A stretch of DNA of 64,000 nucleotides from Fistulifera solaris (taxonomy: Eukaryota > Bacillariophyta > Bacillariophyceae > Naviculales > Stauroneidaceae). The stretch lies in contig AP026162.1 in NCBI GenBank assembly GCA_030295235.1, forward strand, positions 2,294,001 through 2,358,000, written 5' to 3'. The notes beneath the pieces are model-generated. The model saw nothing but the letters and a program-made list of their open reading frames with translations. It made no database searches and had not been told where the DNA came from. The position numbers and the translations under genes are program-made. Below are positions 31,497 to 41,909 of the stretch, piece after piece. Each line of letters opens with the position of its first letter. Positions within the stretch are counted from its first letter, which is position 1.

Positions 31497-33900
31497 TCAG
31501 CCACCATTGTTCTGTGGCCCAACATGGTTTGACATATTCAACGGCTGTATAATTTCGTTGTTTCCTTCAATGGCTTGGGAGAAAGGAGAGTTTATCAAAG
31601 CGTGCAAAGAAGGCGAAACAGCAAACGCTCCATCATTGTTTGAGATTGCCATAATTCCATTCCTAGCAGCAAAGTTGCTCTGCATGTCTGCTCCCTCAGC
31701 TTGGTAGTTCTGAGCCGCGTTTGACTGTAGCATGAGATACTGCGATGTCACCTGTTGCTGTTTCAGTTGTTGCGTAGAAGACACTTGCTGAGATGATTCG
31801 TTCAGATTTTGAAAGTGGGTCATTTGCGACTCTTGGCTTGGCAAGATAGAGCTCCTATGATTCGAATTGTAATTGTACGTGGCTGATTGCGTGTTTGTCG
31901 TGGCGTTATGTATACTATCTTGACGCGACAATTGCATAAAATCCCTGCAGATCATGGAAGCCAACGACTCTTCTGCGTGGCCCGATTGCTTGTATTGCCT
32001 ATAAAGAGACAATGCCCTATCAAGCAACTCATTTTCTCGTTCTGTCCGATTTGGTTTTAGCAGCAAAAGTCGAAGCGAAGTAAAACCAGGCAGTAGCCCT
32101 GCCAGTGGCGAGTTTTTATCGTCAGGCATTTGATTACTAATCAGATCAGCTAGTTCCCGAACATCAGAACCGCTTTCGTAGTCTTCACCCATCGAATCAT
32201 GGGAAGATACCAATCCAACGTCAACAACCAGTTTCCACTTGGGGGATGGCATCAGCTGTTCGTAAAATAGTACATGAGAAGAGGCGAACAGCGGACGGTA
32301 AGATCAATCACCAGTCAAAAATATTTTTACCTTTGCCAGTTCCTCCGAGAGTCGCGAAACAATCAATTCATCTTTTACGCGGTCCAATAGCGAATAAAAT
32401 ACAATGACAACCCGTCCCACGTTAGGACTTGGCACAGGAACTCCTAAAACCGTTTGTATCCCCCATTGAACAGCGCCGCCTTTTCTTTCAAACTGCCCCG
32501 ACGGCGCGCTTTGTATACCTTGTTCCCACGAGGATACCCCGGTCAAATAGACCCTCCCGGGAAGCCCACATCCAACGTCAAACGAAAATTTTTGACTATA
32601 TTCGCCGAATGAAATCAAGTCGAATTGACTTTCGCCAGACAAGGGGACGGGGGATGATTCTCCGGGAGGGATATGGTAGTCCGCGGTGCCGCATCCGGCA
32701 AAACACAACCGACATTTCCCCCCGCTCTCATCCTCCGGCATTTGCGAAACAAACGATGGCACCCAAATATCCACATGCTCAAAAGGAATATTCGTCCGTT
32801 GCATATAATCGACTACTTTGCCAATGAATGGAGACGAGAAGTGTCGCGGAGGTTTGAGTTTCGACGCACAAAATCGTGGCTTCCTTCTCTTGTACCCGTC
32901 CGTGTCACTGTCGGAAACGTTGCTCGAAACCGAAGCACTCGGATCAATTTTGATTCCGGACGTTTTGTGAGGATCAATAAACACTCCAATGGATGGATTG
33001 ATGGCGTCTTCGCGCAAAGCCTGCCCCATCATGACTTTCCGTCTCGCGATACGCGCGGCATTTTTGTGTCGCGTGTTGCGACGATCGAGTTCCTCGGCAC
33101 TGTGCAACCATTCGTTGGCATCAATGACGTGTCCAATATTGACGCAATACGCACTAAATGCTTCTCTCCATTCCTTTTGCATGTGAAACCGGATTTCGGA
33201 GCGTTCCATATTGCACGATATTGAAGCATAGAATTCTGTTTCTAATACAGAAAATTCGCGGGCATCCTCGTCCCGTAAAATATACCCCAACGATCGTTTG
33301 TATTGTTTGGACGACAGCTTGGCGTTTTTCATTTTCTTCGTCAGACGGGATTGTTTACTCTTGAGCATATTCGCGAGAAAATCATTCAATTTAATACCAT
33401 CGGGAATCGGTAACGCCCCCTGCTCAAAGTGTTCGACGAGTTTGTCGCAGTACGCCGTTTCTTCCGGCGTCCATCGTCCGATCCGTAGTTCCGACCCATC
33501 GGCTTCCATCGAACTGAGACGAGAAATGGTGGCGTTTTTTCGTTTTTTTCCTCTTTTATCGGAGAGCGCACTATTCGCTGCCTCAACTTGGGCTTGATCG
33601 ATTTCCGCAAACGTCATGGGCAATAATAAAATCGAGCGGGCGGGCTTGAAACACAGAGGACACGAAAGAAACGGTCTTCCTTCCGTTAAAGCGAAACATC
33701 GCTGTGAAAGTATCCAGTGAGTTTTTTCTTGGCAGTCAACACAAGTTTTCTCAGCAGATCGAGAGACGCACCGTATGAAAACAACAACCACAATCGAGCA
33801 CTTTCAAATCACATCCTCCCATCGAGCATCTTTTACAGCAACAGCAACTTTGGCCCAGCGGGGCTTGACTACAAACGGGAACGGAGCAATTTGTCGTCAT
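31497..33900 (-). CDS. Putative regulator: RING-like zinc finger, stramenopile helical domain, GAF-like GLPGRV domain (copy B, intact)
   Basis: Three exons, 33900-33772, 33701-32331 and 32255-31497, with introns of 70 and 75 nt, give 752 residues. Exon 1 is very Cys-rich (CCCCKRCSMGGCDLKVLDCG, then CCFHT) and completes the finger with exon 2 (RCFALTEG, SCPLCFKP). The middle has GRWTPEETAYCDKLVEHFEQ and [19 protein letters not shown], followed by [15 protein letters not shown] and AVQWGIQTVLGVPVPSPNVG, and then [15 protein letters not shown]. The C-terminal 150 residues are Gln/Asn/Ser-rich, as in many transcription activation domains. Both splice positions match copy A, so the two genes descend from one ancestor. 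They now point at each other with 234 bp between the stops. Confidence 0.85.
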
Positions 33901-34401
33901 TATTATTTTTTATTCAAGCGGAGAAAGGATCATGGACGCAACGAAGTATTTTTATATCAACAGTTTTTCGTGTTGCCCTCTGGGAAAGGAATCATGGTGG
34001 TAAATACTGCGCGTCGTGATAAACGCTCCATGTGTGTGTTCGCTTCGTCGCGTCGAGCGGGTGGCGGACAAAGGACAAAGGTGACGAAAAGCTGACAGCT
34101 TATTCTTTTCGCTTTTGTGTAAAAACGGTACTAAATGACTATCGTACCACTGTAGGTAAGTGCCGATATGACAGTGAGTGTCTAAGAAAATGCAGAAGTA
34201 GAAGAGCTTGTTTCGCGCATAATACAACTGAGTACCGGATTCACGGAGACTGCAAACGATGATCGTCAAAATAGATCGACCATGAACCATGAACGATCAC
34301 AATGACAAACACCTGTCTGCCGCGCACCCAATTTTAAGAGGCTCGTATAGCAGCACAGCAACATTCCTCTACAAAATCGAATACATTTCGCAACGCTCAA
34401 C
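33901..34401. other. Divergent promoter region
   Basis: Between regulator copy B (-) and VMA12 (+). No supported gene. Open frames on both strands are short and featureless. Confidence 0.4.
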
Positions 34402-35130
34402 ATGGCGATGAAATCAAAAGAACAGACAGCAATCCATTATCGAAAGAGATTGGAAGGTGTCAAGCCGACACCGGAATTGCTCGAATTGCTCGAGCGATCG
34501 TTACAACGAGCGCCGTCAAACAATGCTCTTCGAGAACGCAAGGATCAATGGATACCGATTCCGCTTCTTCGAGCCATGCAACAAGTACTCGAGCCGCACG
34601 ATCGTGAACGCTTGGAACAAGCCTTGCAGCAAACCTCCTTGGTGTTTACTCCGAAACCTCCTCCGCCGACGACATTGACCAAGGAACAGGAAGAATACCG
34701 AAAGCGACTCGAACGACTGGCCTTGCAGCACGAGGAACGAAGATACACCGAATTGACTTCGAATGTCAACAAGGCCCCCGCACAGGACGATGTGACGACC
34801 CGTTCCATGACGTACGCCGCTTCGGTGGGTTTGAATATGATCATTGCCCCCTTGTCGTTTGGATGTTTCATGTACTTTTTCGCCGGAGGTTTACTGGATT
34901 ACTTTCTCGAAAGCGATTCTTCCAAGTCGGATAGGAAGCGGGTGATCATCGGTGTCGTTTCCGGAGTGATCATGCTCTTTATCGAAATGTTGCTGTTCGT
35001 GATTCGAACCCATGAAATGGACGAGGCGATGCGCAAGAAATCGAAACGCGCAACTCAAACCCAAGTTCCTTTTAGTCAGTATACGTCCGAAACGAAAAAG
35101 ACGTTTGTGGAAGAGAAAAAATTGAGATAA
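34402..35130 (+). CDS. VMA12: V-ATPase assembly factor Vma12/TMEM199 family
   Basis: A 242-residue ER membrane protein that helps assemble the V-ATPase Vo sector. The N-terminal cytosolic half ends in the Vma12 signature EEYRKRLERLALQHEERRYT and ELTSNV. Two membrane helices follow (AASVGLNMIIAPLSFGCFMY and IIGVVSGVIMLFIEMLLFVI) separated by a short lumenal loop. The C-terminus is basic with KKxx-like Lys residues, which suits ER retention. Single exon, convergent with the POLE2 gene (31 bp between stops). Confidence 0.9.
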   Translation: MAMKSKEQTAIHYRKRLEGVKPTPELLELLERSLQRAPSNNALRERKDQWIPIPLLRAMQQVLEPHDRERLEQALQQTSLVFTPKPPPPTTLTKEQEEYRKRLERLALQHEERRYTELTSNVNKAPAQDDVTTRSMTYAASVGLNMIIAPLSFGCFMYFFAGGLLDYFLESDSSKSDRKRVIIGVVSGVIMLFIEMLLFVIRTHEMDEAMRKKSKRATQTQVPFSQYTSETKKTFVEEKKLR

Positions 35131-35161
35131 TTGTGTCACTAAGCATCTCTTACTATATTCA

Positions 35162-36830
35162 TTAATACTTCATTGCTTTGATATCACCCATTTGGAAGAA
35201 CTCCACGCGTTGCTCCTCGTTCATGCTGTCATCATCATCGTCGTCGAGACGTTTGCGATGCAAGCTGGGACGATACAGGGCGTAACTATCGCTGTGAGCC
35301 AAAGACCCCGGATGCACCACGTCGACATTCCCGTACACTTCCTCAAAATGTTCACCATCACTTCCACCCAGCACCAGCGTATCCGGAAGTGGATACAGTT
35401 GCAACGCGTGATCGTAGTTCCAAAAAATTGGCACACCGGCAACCGGACACAAGTGACCTTGATCCAAAATCGTTTTGACCATGCGACAATGCGGTAAACG
35501 CATGCGTTCGTTTGTTTCGATCTCGGAGGGCAAGCGGAGTTGACGTTGCTGCAACAAGTGCAGGATGTTATGATTGAAAACTACCATTTCACGTCCGCCC
35601 CATATAATGCGACAGGGATTACTGGTGCAATGCAAGTGGCGAATGCGGTGTGGCGGAGGTTTCAAGGGTTGGAGCGGCAATACATTGGAAAAGGCCACAT
35701 CCCCGGGACCGGGGACGACACAAAAGTGCGCCGACCGCGCCAATAGAGGAAATTTTTCAATGAGCGCCACAAGGTCGAGTAACGCCTGCTTGGTACCGGA
35801 CAGTCCCGTTGTGGAGAAATTGCCCATCAGCACGAACATGGGATAGTTCGTAGTAGTCGACTGGTTCTCAAAGGTAGTAAAGATGCTCTCCAAATGAAGC
35901 AATACATTCGGTCGATCCAATTCGACATGCGATAATAACACAAATTCACCCAGCGCCGCAGTGTTGGACGACGCTTTACGATAAAACGGATGTGACAACT
36001 GTTGGCGGATCGCCGCAAGGGATTCCTTCCGTTCCTCCAACAACGGATGTCCCAAACGGTGTACGATGAGAGTATCCTCATGAAACGTCCCTTCCACGAG
36101 CAAGATACAATGTTCCGTAACATAAAATTCATCTACCACGGATGCTTGTTGTAACGATAAAGGAACTTGTCCTGTCGGATCTTCCAAATAATACCGTCCT
36201 TCTTCTACCTGCACTAAAACGCCCAACAACAGGACCGCCGAGGTCGATGCTTTGCCGAGCAGACTTTCAATGGGCGTCAATTTGGCCTGCGCATGATTGT
36301 GAAGCAAATCCGTCGGACGAAAGAGTTCATGACGCAGTATCCGTTGTTGGGCCAGGTAATATCTTCGTTCCAGCATGTTTGTCTAAGAAAATCGCACGTA
36401 AAAATGTCAGGTAAACTGCGGTCGTAATAAGTATGCGTTTTCTTTTCTTATAGCACAGAATGAGTCGTACCTTATCTTCGGCTTCCCCAAACAACGACCA
36501 GCGCGACTCTTCGACTTGAAACTGTTTACGGGTCGGTCTGTAAACAAGTCGGGGCGTCCGGAACGCACTGATGACCTCGAGATCCGGAAACGGATTTTTT
36601 GCAGGAAGCATGACTTCGTCGCGTGTGTCTTTTACTAATGCATCGGCAACTTGTTGCCAGATGGCTTCGGTGACCGTTGTATTTCCCGACATATGCGTGG
36701 AAACAAATTCGAACAGCGCCTCCAAGTCGTCTGCGTCATCACTCAACAGCCGTTCGATTCCTTCCAAGGCGGCAGGATGCAACATCCATCCACGCTGTTT
36801 TGCCGCACGAACAATGTGTCTTCGGTTCAT
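35162..36830 (-). CDS. POLE2: DNA polymerase epsilon subunit B (DPB2/POLE2)
   Basis: The non-catalytic second subunit of the leading-strand replicase. Exon 1 (36830-36471) and exon 2 (36382-35162) join over an 88-nt intron (GTACGA...CTTAG, phase 0) to give 526 residues. The N-terminal helical domain is followed by YYLAQQRILRHELFRP, an OB-fold (LLGVLVQVEEGRYYLEDPTG) and the inactive calcineurin-like phosphoesterase domain (MFVLMGNFSTTG, FCVVPGPGDVAFSNVLP, IIWGGREMVVFNHNILHLL). The C-terminus LVLGGSDGEHFEEVYG, DVVHPGSLA is typical of the family. An E2F-like site lies 90 bp upstream of the start. Confidence 0.93.
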
Positions 36831-37189
36831 CTTCTATAGAGTTGTGCGTTGAGGAAGGACGAATGAGAGAGGAACACCGACAAGCAATGCTTGTCGTTTG
36901 TATTTTGTGCAGATCGCGAGCGCGAAACGTGCCCCCAGGTGGGCCCGGCGCGCCGTTGAAACGCCAGCCTGACACCGTGTCGCACCGATGATTGATGGTT
37001 CTATTTGAGTACCATATAGAACATAGAAGAAACCGTGTCATCCTCTACACTAATGAATACTGTACAAGTTCGGATTGACAAACAGAACGAAAAAAACGCA
37101 CGCGACGATTTTTTTCTCTTTTTCACGCACCCCGTGGGAAGGTGAGCGGCAAAGATATTCACTGGAATGTAAATTTGATAAGCACAACA
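36831..37189. promoter_or_regulatory. Divergent promoter of POLE2 and the 2H-like gene, with E2F-like site
   Basis: This 359-bp region carries GCGCGAAA at 36920-36927, the reverse complement of TTTCGCGC, a good E2F/DP consensus. A GGCGCGCC palindrome lies near 36947. Replication genes such as POLE2 are classic E2F targets. Use here is inferred. Confidence 0.45.
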
Positions 37190-38587
37190 ATGAGTGACTC
37201 CAAACAACGCTTCTATGTGGCAGCAGCCTTCGGTATCGTTACAGTTCTACTGACCGCCGCACAACGACGACGTCAACGCGCCGTTCCGACCGACCCCCAA
37301 CTCGAGACGTTACCGTCCATCATTGAACAATTTCGGTCGTTACGACTCAATTACGATGCCACCATCGAAGAAGCCAACAAGAAACGGACCGCCAACTATT
37401 ACGAAAAAGCCCGGGATGCACACCTGTACGATCTCGTGGTCGGGGTCCGATCGGTTCCGCTTCTCGTCCAAAAACGCGCACGCACTTTACAGAACATTTA
37501 TCACTATTATCACAACAAGACCAAATCGCATCGCACCATTATTGTCATGTGCGATGAAAGTACACAAAGTATTTTGGAAGAAGCCCGATCGAATATTTTG
37601 GCGCCCTTGCAATATCAGCACGACTTATCGACACAAGGCGTGTGGATACCCCAGCCCAACCTGATTCCGGCCGCACATTTGCACGTTTCCGTCGCCATTC
37701 CGTGGTGGTGGCATACGATGAAAGCGGGAAATCAAGAATTGTCGCAACAATTGGTGGCACGATTTCGACAAGCGCTCGTGGTCAATATGCATCACGCGTT
37801 TCAAATTGAGCTCGAACGCATTGTGTTACTGGGCGGAAGTACGCTGGTCGCCTTGTGGCGGTGCGTTGGAGAACGGACGACCCAAGATGGACATACGATT
37901 TACGATCGACACGGGGCGACGTTGGATCCCTTTGTGGCGTTGCGGCGGGATATTGTGCGTTGCTTTGCGACTGAGGATCTGTTTCAGCCTCTCACGTACC
38001 ATAGTACTCAAACGACTCCTCCTCTAAATGAAACAGCCACTCCAGTATCTTCTCCATCCAGGCCCCACCGACGCAGCAACACCATGGGGTCTATGAATGT
38101 GACAACACCGGAACGAAGTTCGACCAAAGTGGCTCCGCCGCCTCGCCGTGGACTTGTTCGCAGCAACACGATTGAACTCAAAACGCCCGGACTGGGCGAA
38201 CACGATGGTTTTATACACACAACATTGGCGCGATTGCCTCTCGATTGTCTGAGCATGACCGACGTGGAGTTGGGCCCCATTCATCGACTGTGTCGAGAAG
38301 CTACCGCGACGTATTGCGGTCACCGCATGGTGGTGGATCGTTATCGCTTTTTGGAGACCATTGGCGCCGGTGGTGAATCGGATCCGTGTGTCGATCCCAT
38401 TTTTGATGAAACTGTCATGGCTCCGACACGAGTTTATATGAACGGAGGACAAGCTTCCGAGGTAGATCTTCATGCGAGTAAGAAAGTAGAATCCAGTGCC
38501 ACCATCGGGGCGATTCAAAAGATGGAGCAACGGCCTCGAGCGGATAGTCTATTTGAACTGAATGAGGAGAAGAAGTCCTGTATATAA
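37190..38587 (+). CDS. 2H phosphoesterase-like protein with N-terminal membrane anchor
   Basis: A 465-residue protein, read from the first in-frame ATG (ACAATGAG). Residues 8-24 (YVAAAFGIVTVLLTAAQ) form a hydrophobic anchor followed by RRRQR. Two H-x-[ST] motifs about 180 residues apart, HLHVSVAIPWWW and GFIHTTLARLP, are the hallmark of the 2H (LigT-like) fold, which hydrolyses 2',3'-cyclic or 2'-5' RNA bonds. A Ser/Pro/Thr-rich insert separates the halves (TPVSSPSRPHRRSN). The N-terminal helical part (LPSIIEQFRSLRLNYDATIE) is unassigned. Substrate unknown. The 2H call rests on the motif pair and spacing only. Confidence 0.6.
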   Translation: MSDSKQRFYVAAAFGIVTVLLTAAQRRRQRAVPTDPQLETLPSIIEQFRSLRLNYDATIEEANKKRTANYYEKARDAHLYDLVVGVRSVPLLVQKRARTLQNIYHYYHNKTKSHRTIIVMCDESTQSILEEARSNILAPLQYQHDLSTQGVWIPQPNLIPAAHLHVSVAIPWWWHTMKAGNQELSQQLVARFRQALVVNMHHAFQIELERIVLLGGSTLVALWRCVGERTTQDGHTIYDRHGATLDPFVALRRDIVRCFATEDLFQPLTYHSTQTTPPLNETATPVSSPSRPHRRSNTMGSMNVTTPERSSTKVAPPPRRGLVRSNTIELKTPGLGEHDGFIHTTLARLPLDCLSMTDVELGPIHRLCREATATYCGHRMVVDRYRFLETIGAGGESDPCVDPIFDETVMAPTRVYMNGGQASEVDLHASKKVESSATIGAIQKMEQRPRADSLFELNEEKKSCI

Positions 38588-39040
38588 ACTCAATAGTCAA
38601 TCTAGTTTTTGTGAAGGATTGGTCCCGATTCGTCTTGCGTTGGAGGAACCCAGTTGATACGTCGCCAGCTGCAGGAAGATGTTCTTTGATCTTACTGGAA
38701 CTTCAAAGGAAGGGACGAGAAAGTTGCAGCCACTCATTTTGTCAGTCCGTCAGATAGTACAAGGGTTTCTCTAGCACGATTTCGTGATACACGTCGGTGT
38801 CTTGGTTGCACTTCAACAGCCACTATGGATTGTACTGTTAAAGAGTAGCCAGCCAAACCTTCCATCTGTCATTTGTCGTCACTTCTCGAGAAAAGAATCT
38901 TTTTTTTCTGCACCTCCTCCCCCCAGACACTTCCGATGAGAAAGAAAACGGCAGCCTTCATTCATTTGCATGTGTCGTTCGAAACATCTTCTTCCAGTGT
39001 TCGGCAATCTTCCGAATCATTATAATTACTCGTTGTCTCC
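38588..39040. other. Intergenic region upstream of cyclin gene
   Basis: Between two + strand genes. A pyrimidine-rich stretch lies at 38899-38925. No gene supported. Confidence 0.4.
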
Positions 39041-40075
39041 ATGACGAAGAGAGAATACCACCGCGAGCGCCTCTGCGTCTTGCTAGAGAAAGAAATGAGC
39101 GCCGCGTATCGCTGCGTCGATTATCTCAGCGTTTGGGAAACGGTCGGTTTCCGTCCCGTCTCAAACGAAGTTCCCGGCCGAAAGATGCTGACGCGCATCG
39201 ATCGTCGACGGATCGGCGAGTGGTTCTTTGGAGGTACGTACGTTTTGTATGGTGTAAAAGGCTGATCGACGAGAGCTTGGTTTGTCGAGCGCCACTGTTG
39301 AAGCTCCTCTCAAATGTATTTTGTTCTTTCTTCACTACTCCCTTCTCTCACTCTTCTCTTGCAATATAATAAAGCCACGGATTTTCTCGACATTCCTCGC
39401 TACGTAGCATCCTTGGCGATGAAGTATTTCGATACAGTGTTGACACGACGCTACTACGACCCGCCCTCCCGCCGCGGGACGAACCCTTCGCAAGAAGAAT
39501 TGCAGCTCCTGGCCGTCACTTCCTTTTATCTAGCGATCAAATTGTCGTGGAGTAATCACGGATGGAATGCCGAGCGCATGTGCAAGTTGGCGGGAAACGC
39601 TTTTCTCCCCGACGTTCTGTTGCAGGAAGAGCGAGTCGTGTTGGATACCCTCGAGTGGCGGATGCATCCGCCACAAGCTAATGATTTCTTTCATACCTTG
39701 GTCGGAATCTCATCGAATGATAGTGTCAGCAATTCACAAAAACAACAGGTCGAGCAGCAAGCTTATTATATGATGGAACTGGCCGTGTTGGATTACTATT
39801 TTGTCGAAAAGGCCATCCCACCTTCCTACATTGCCATGGCGGCGCTATCGAATGCCATTGTCATGACCAGCAGCTACGAACATTACAGCGAACCCTTCTT
39901 TTCCGTGGTGGGAGCAATTCACATCGTGATGGATCAAACGCGCTACCATATGTGTTGCAAGCGTCTGTGGGATTTGTACAATTCCAGCCGCCAGTCGGCT
40001 ACGCCCAAGGGAAATCCCCGCACGTCATCTCCGGCGAGTGTCACGCAGGCGTGGAGCAGCGTTTCGAGTCCGTAG
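39041..40075 (+). CDS. Diatom cyclin family protein
   Basis: Exon 1 (39041-39233) and exon 2 (39375-40075) join over a 141-nt intron (GTACGT...TAAAG, phase 1) to give 297 residues. The cyclin box is clear: RRRIGEWFFG|ATDFLDIPRYVASLAMKYFD, LLAVTSFYLAIKLSWSNHG, LLQEERVVLDTLEWRMHPPQ, and the second-fold helices YMMELAVLDYYFVEKAIPPS and IAMAALSNAIVM. This is the style of the expanded diatom-specific cyclin group, which is linked to the cell-cycle response to nutrients and light. The CDK partner is unknown. Confidence 0.85.
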
Positions 40076-40620
40076 ATATGTGTCTTTTTTGTTTTCTTCC
40101 GTTCTTTCCTGCACATGTACAGTTCAACAAATTTGTGATCGGGCTCCTTTTAAGATTCTGTGGTTCTCGCTCCTCTTGATGCCTTCAAAGTACCTATACA
40201 TATTGAGCCGGGGAATCATTGAGTGAGAGAATAGCTGGATCAGGATGTAGCGTATATGGGTGATGTAAAGTTGTCTAGTTTTTGTTTCCCTTTTTGCATA
40301 CGCGCACGCCGCGACTCATTCCATTCGTGTTGTACGTCCTGTTGCTAATGACAGAGCCAAGATGAGATGTTAGTGAACAACTGTCGTTTTCTTGAAGTTC
40401 TAGTAACCCTAGCTTGGGCTGTTTCAGAAAGAGAAATGCTTACACATGATTGAATTCCAGTCGTGGATACTTTGTACTATGTAATCGTGACACACAAATC
40501 GTGACTAAATATAAAGCGAACGACGATGAACGAAAACATAATCTTCCATTATTTCTTTTCATCCAGACTATTTTCATTCCATAATATATTCTTTATTGCA
40601 CTCACCAATAATTGTATGCT
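40076..40620. other. Intergenic region with 21-nt palindrome
   Basis: Between two + strand genes. It holds a fourth copy of the 21-nt palindrome at 40445-40465, 156 bp before the next start. No gene supported. Confidence 0.45.
40445..40465. repeat. 21-nt palindrome, copy 4
   Basis: CATGATTG, spacer AATTC, CAGTCGTG: the same 8-5-8 layout as the copies at 1864, 2088 and 4320, with two arm mismatches. Confidence 0.6.
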
Positions 40621-41808
40621 ATGGACATGATGGTCTCCTTCAAACGCGCTCCGGTTTGTTTTTACTACTGGTTTTTGATTACCAGTGCTATTGTTGCAAT
40701 CAGCGTTCATGCATCCAGCGGTTCCGTGCCCTTTTTTCGCCAACGACCAAGTACCGTCGGATCCCACAGTCATCGATCCATATCTTCGTTAAGTCCTCGC
40801 TCGCAAAGGTACATTCATGAGTATAATAGTCGAAGGAATAATCAGAACTATCCTGCCAAGGCGAGTCTTCCGCCGCGTGGTGGTCAAGGAATCAATCAGG
40901 TCGTCCGAGTGGTCAGTGCCATCACACAAATTCTCATTGAATGCGGCAATCTCGTGTTACCCCCGGCAGTTGCCATTGCCCGGCTCATCGTTCGCATCTA
41001 CCGTGCACTTCCGAAAGATGCCATCGTAGCCCAAGTGGGATTGGTGTATTGTTTTGCGGGAGGCTACTATCCGACTCTGTTCTCCTCCCTCCAAGCCGCG
41101 CAACAATACGGCTGGAACGTCATGGTCCACGCGATACAAGACTTGGCCGACGAAGCATTAGCCGTCATACAGGTCCTAGAAGATACATCTCAGTTCAGTG
41201 ATGATAACGATGACGAAAGCCCGCTTTCGTTCCGTCAAACGACAGGAATTGTGTTTGCGACAGTCGATCCACGAAAGATCAATCAGGCGTCGGCAGCACT
41301 CTATACCACGTGGATGGGTGTCTCGTCGGTGCTGCAACGTGAATATGCTCGAGTCATTACCTTATCTTTGACCATGGCCGACTATATTGAACGAGTGGCG
41401 GTCTTTCTGTTAGCACCGCCGGCGTACTTGTGCGTGCCGGACGAGTATCATCGATGGGTACCGGTCGTCATTGGGTGGGGCTGCAAGGCTTTGTCCATCA
41501 ACATTGCGTGGCGACTGCAGCGTGTTATGACCGCAGCTACATCGGCCATTACGGGGGGCCTGTTATTTGCACGTGCCATCTCGAGGATGATATGGAGACG
41601 AAAGTCTTCTCACGAGGGTAGTAGCCATGCATCTACGGTTTTTGATGAAATAATTGGTTTTATTGTGGCTGGACTGGGTTTCTATACACAATTTGAGTCT
41701 CAATGGCGAAGTGGATTTTCCTTCCGCGTACCGTTTCCTATTTCACTTGTTACATGGCCGTTTGATCTAGCCGAGAATTGGATCCAATGGCAGATTACGA
41801 AGCAGTAG
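40621..41808 (+). CDS. Predicted multi-pass membrane protein, unknown function
   Basis: A 395-residue single-exon protein, using the ATG at 40621. The N-terminus is a signal-like hydrophobic stretch (CFYYWFLITSAIVAISVHAS). A Ser/Arg-rich part and SLPPRGGQG follow. Several hydrophobic segments come next (AITQILIECGNLVLPPAVAI, IVAQVGLVYCFAGGYYPTLF, RVAVFLLAPPAYL and WVPVVIGWGCKALSINIAWR), and the C-terminus is amphipathic (FPISLVTWPFDLAENWIQWQ). The conserved-looking GLVYCFAGGYYPTLFSSLQA is not a motif I can name. Plastid or secretory location is inferred from the N-terminus. Confidence 0.7.
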   Translation: MDMMVSFKRAPVCFYYWFLITSAIVAISVHASSGSVPFFRQRPSTVGSHSHRSISSLSPRSQRYIHEYNSRRNNQNYPAKASLPPRGGQGINQVVRVVSAITQILIECGNLVLPPAVAIARLIVRIYRALPKDAIVAQVGLVYCFAGGYYPTLFSSLQAAQQYGWNVMVHAIQDLADEALAVIQVLEDTSQFSDDNDDESPLSFRQTTGIVFATVDPRKINQASAALYTTWMGVSSVLQREYARVITLSLTMADYIERVAVFLLAPPAYLCVPDEYHRWVPVVIGWGCKALSINIAWRLQRVMTAATSAITGGLLFARAISRMIWRRKSSHEGSSHASTVFDEIIGFIVAGLGFYTQFESQWRSGFSFRVPFPISLVTWPFDLAENWIQWQITKQ

Positions 41809-41909
41809 TGTTGACGGGGACAGAGCTAAATCGCTTGAATAGCAGCCTTTAGTCTTGAAATGCATTCGTCTATCCAATGTACTCCAGGCTTCCACCCGGC
41901 GTCTGTTTT

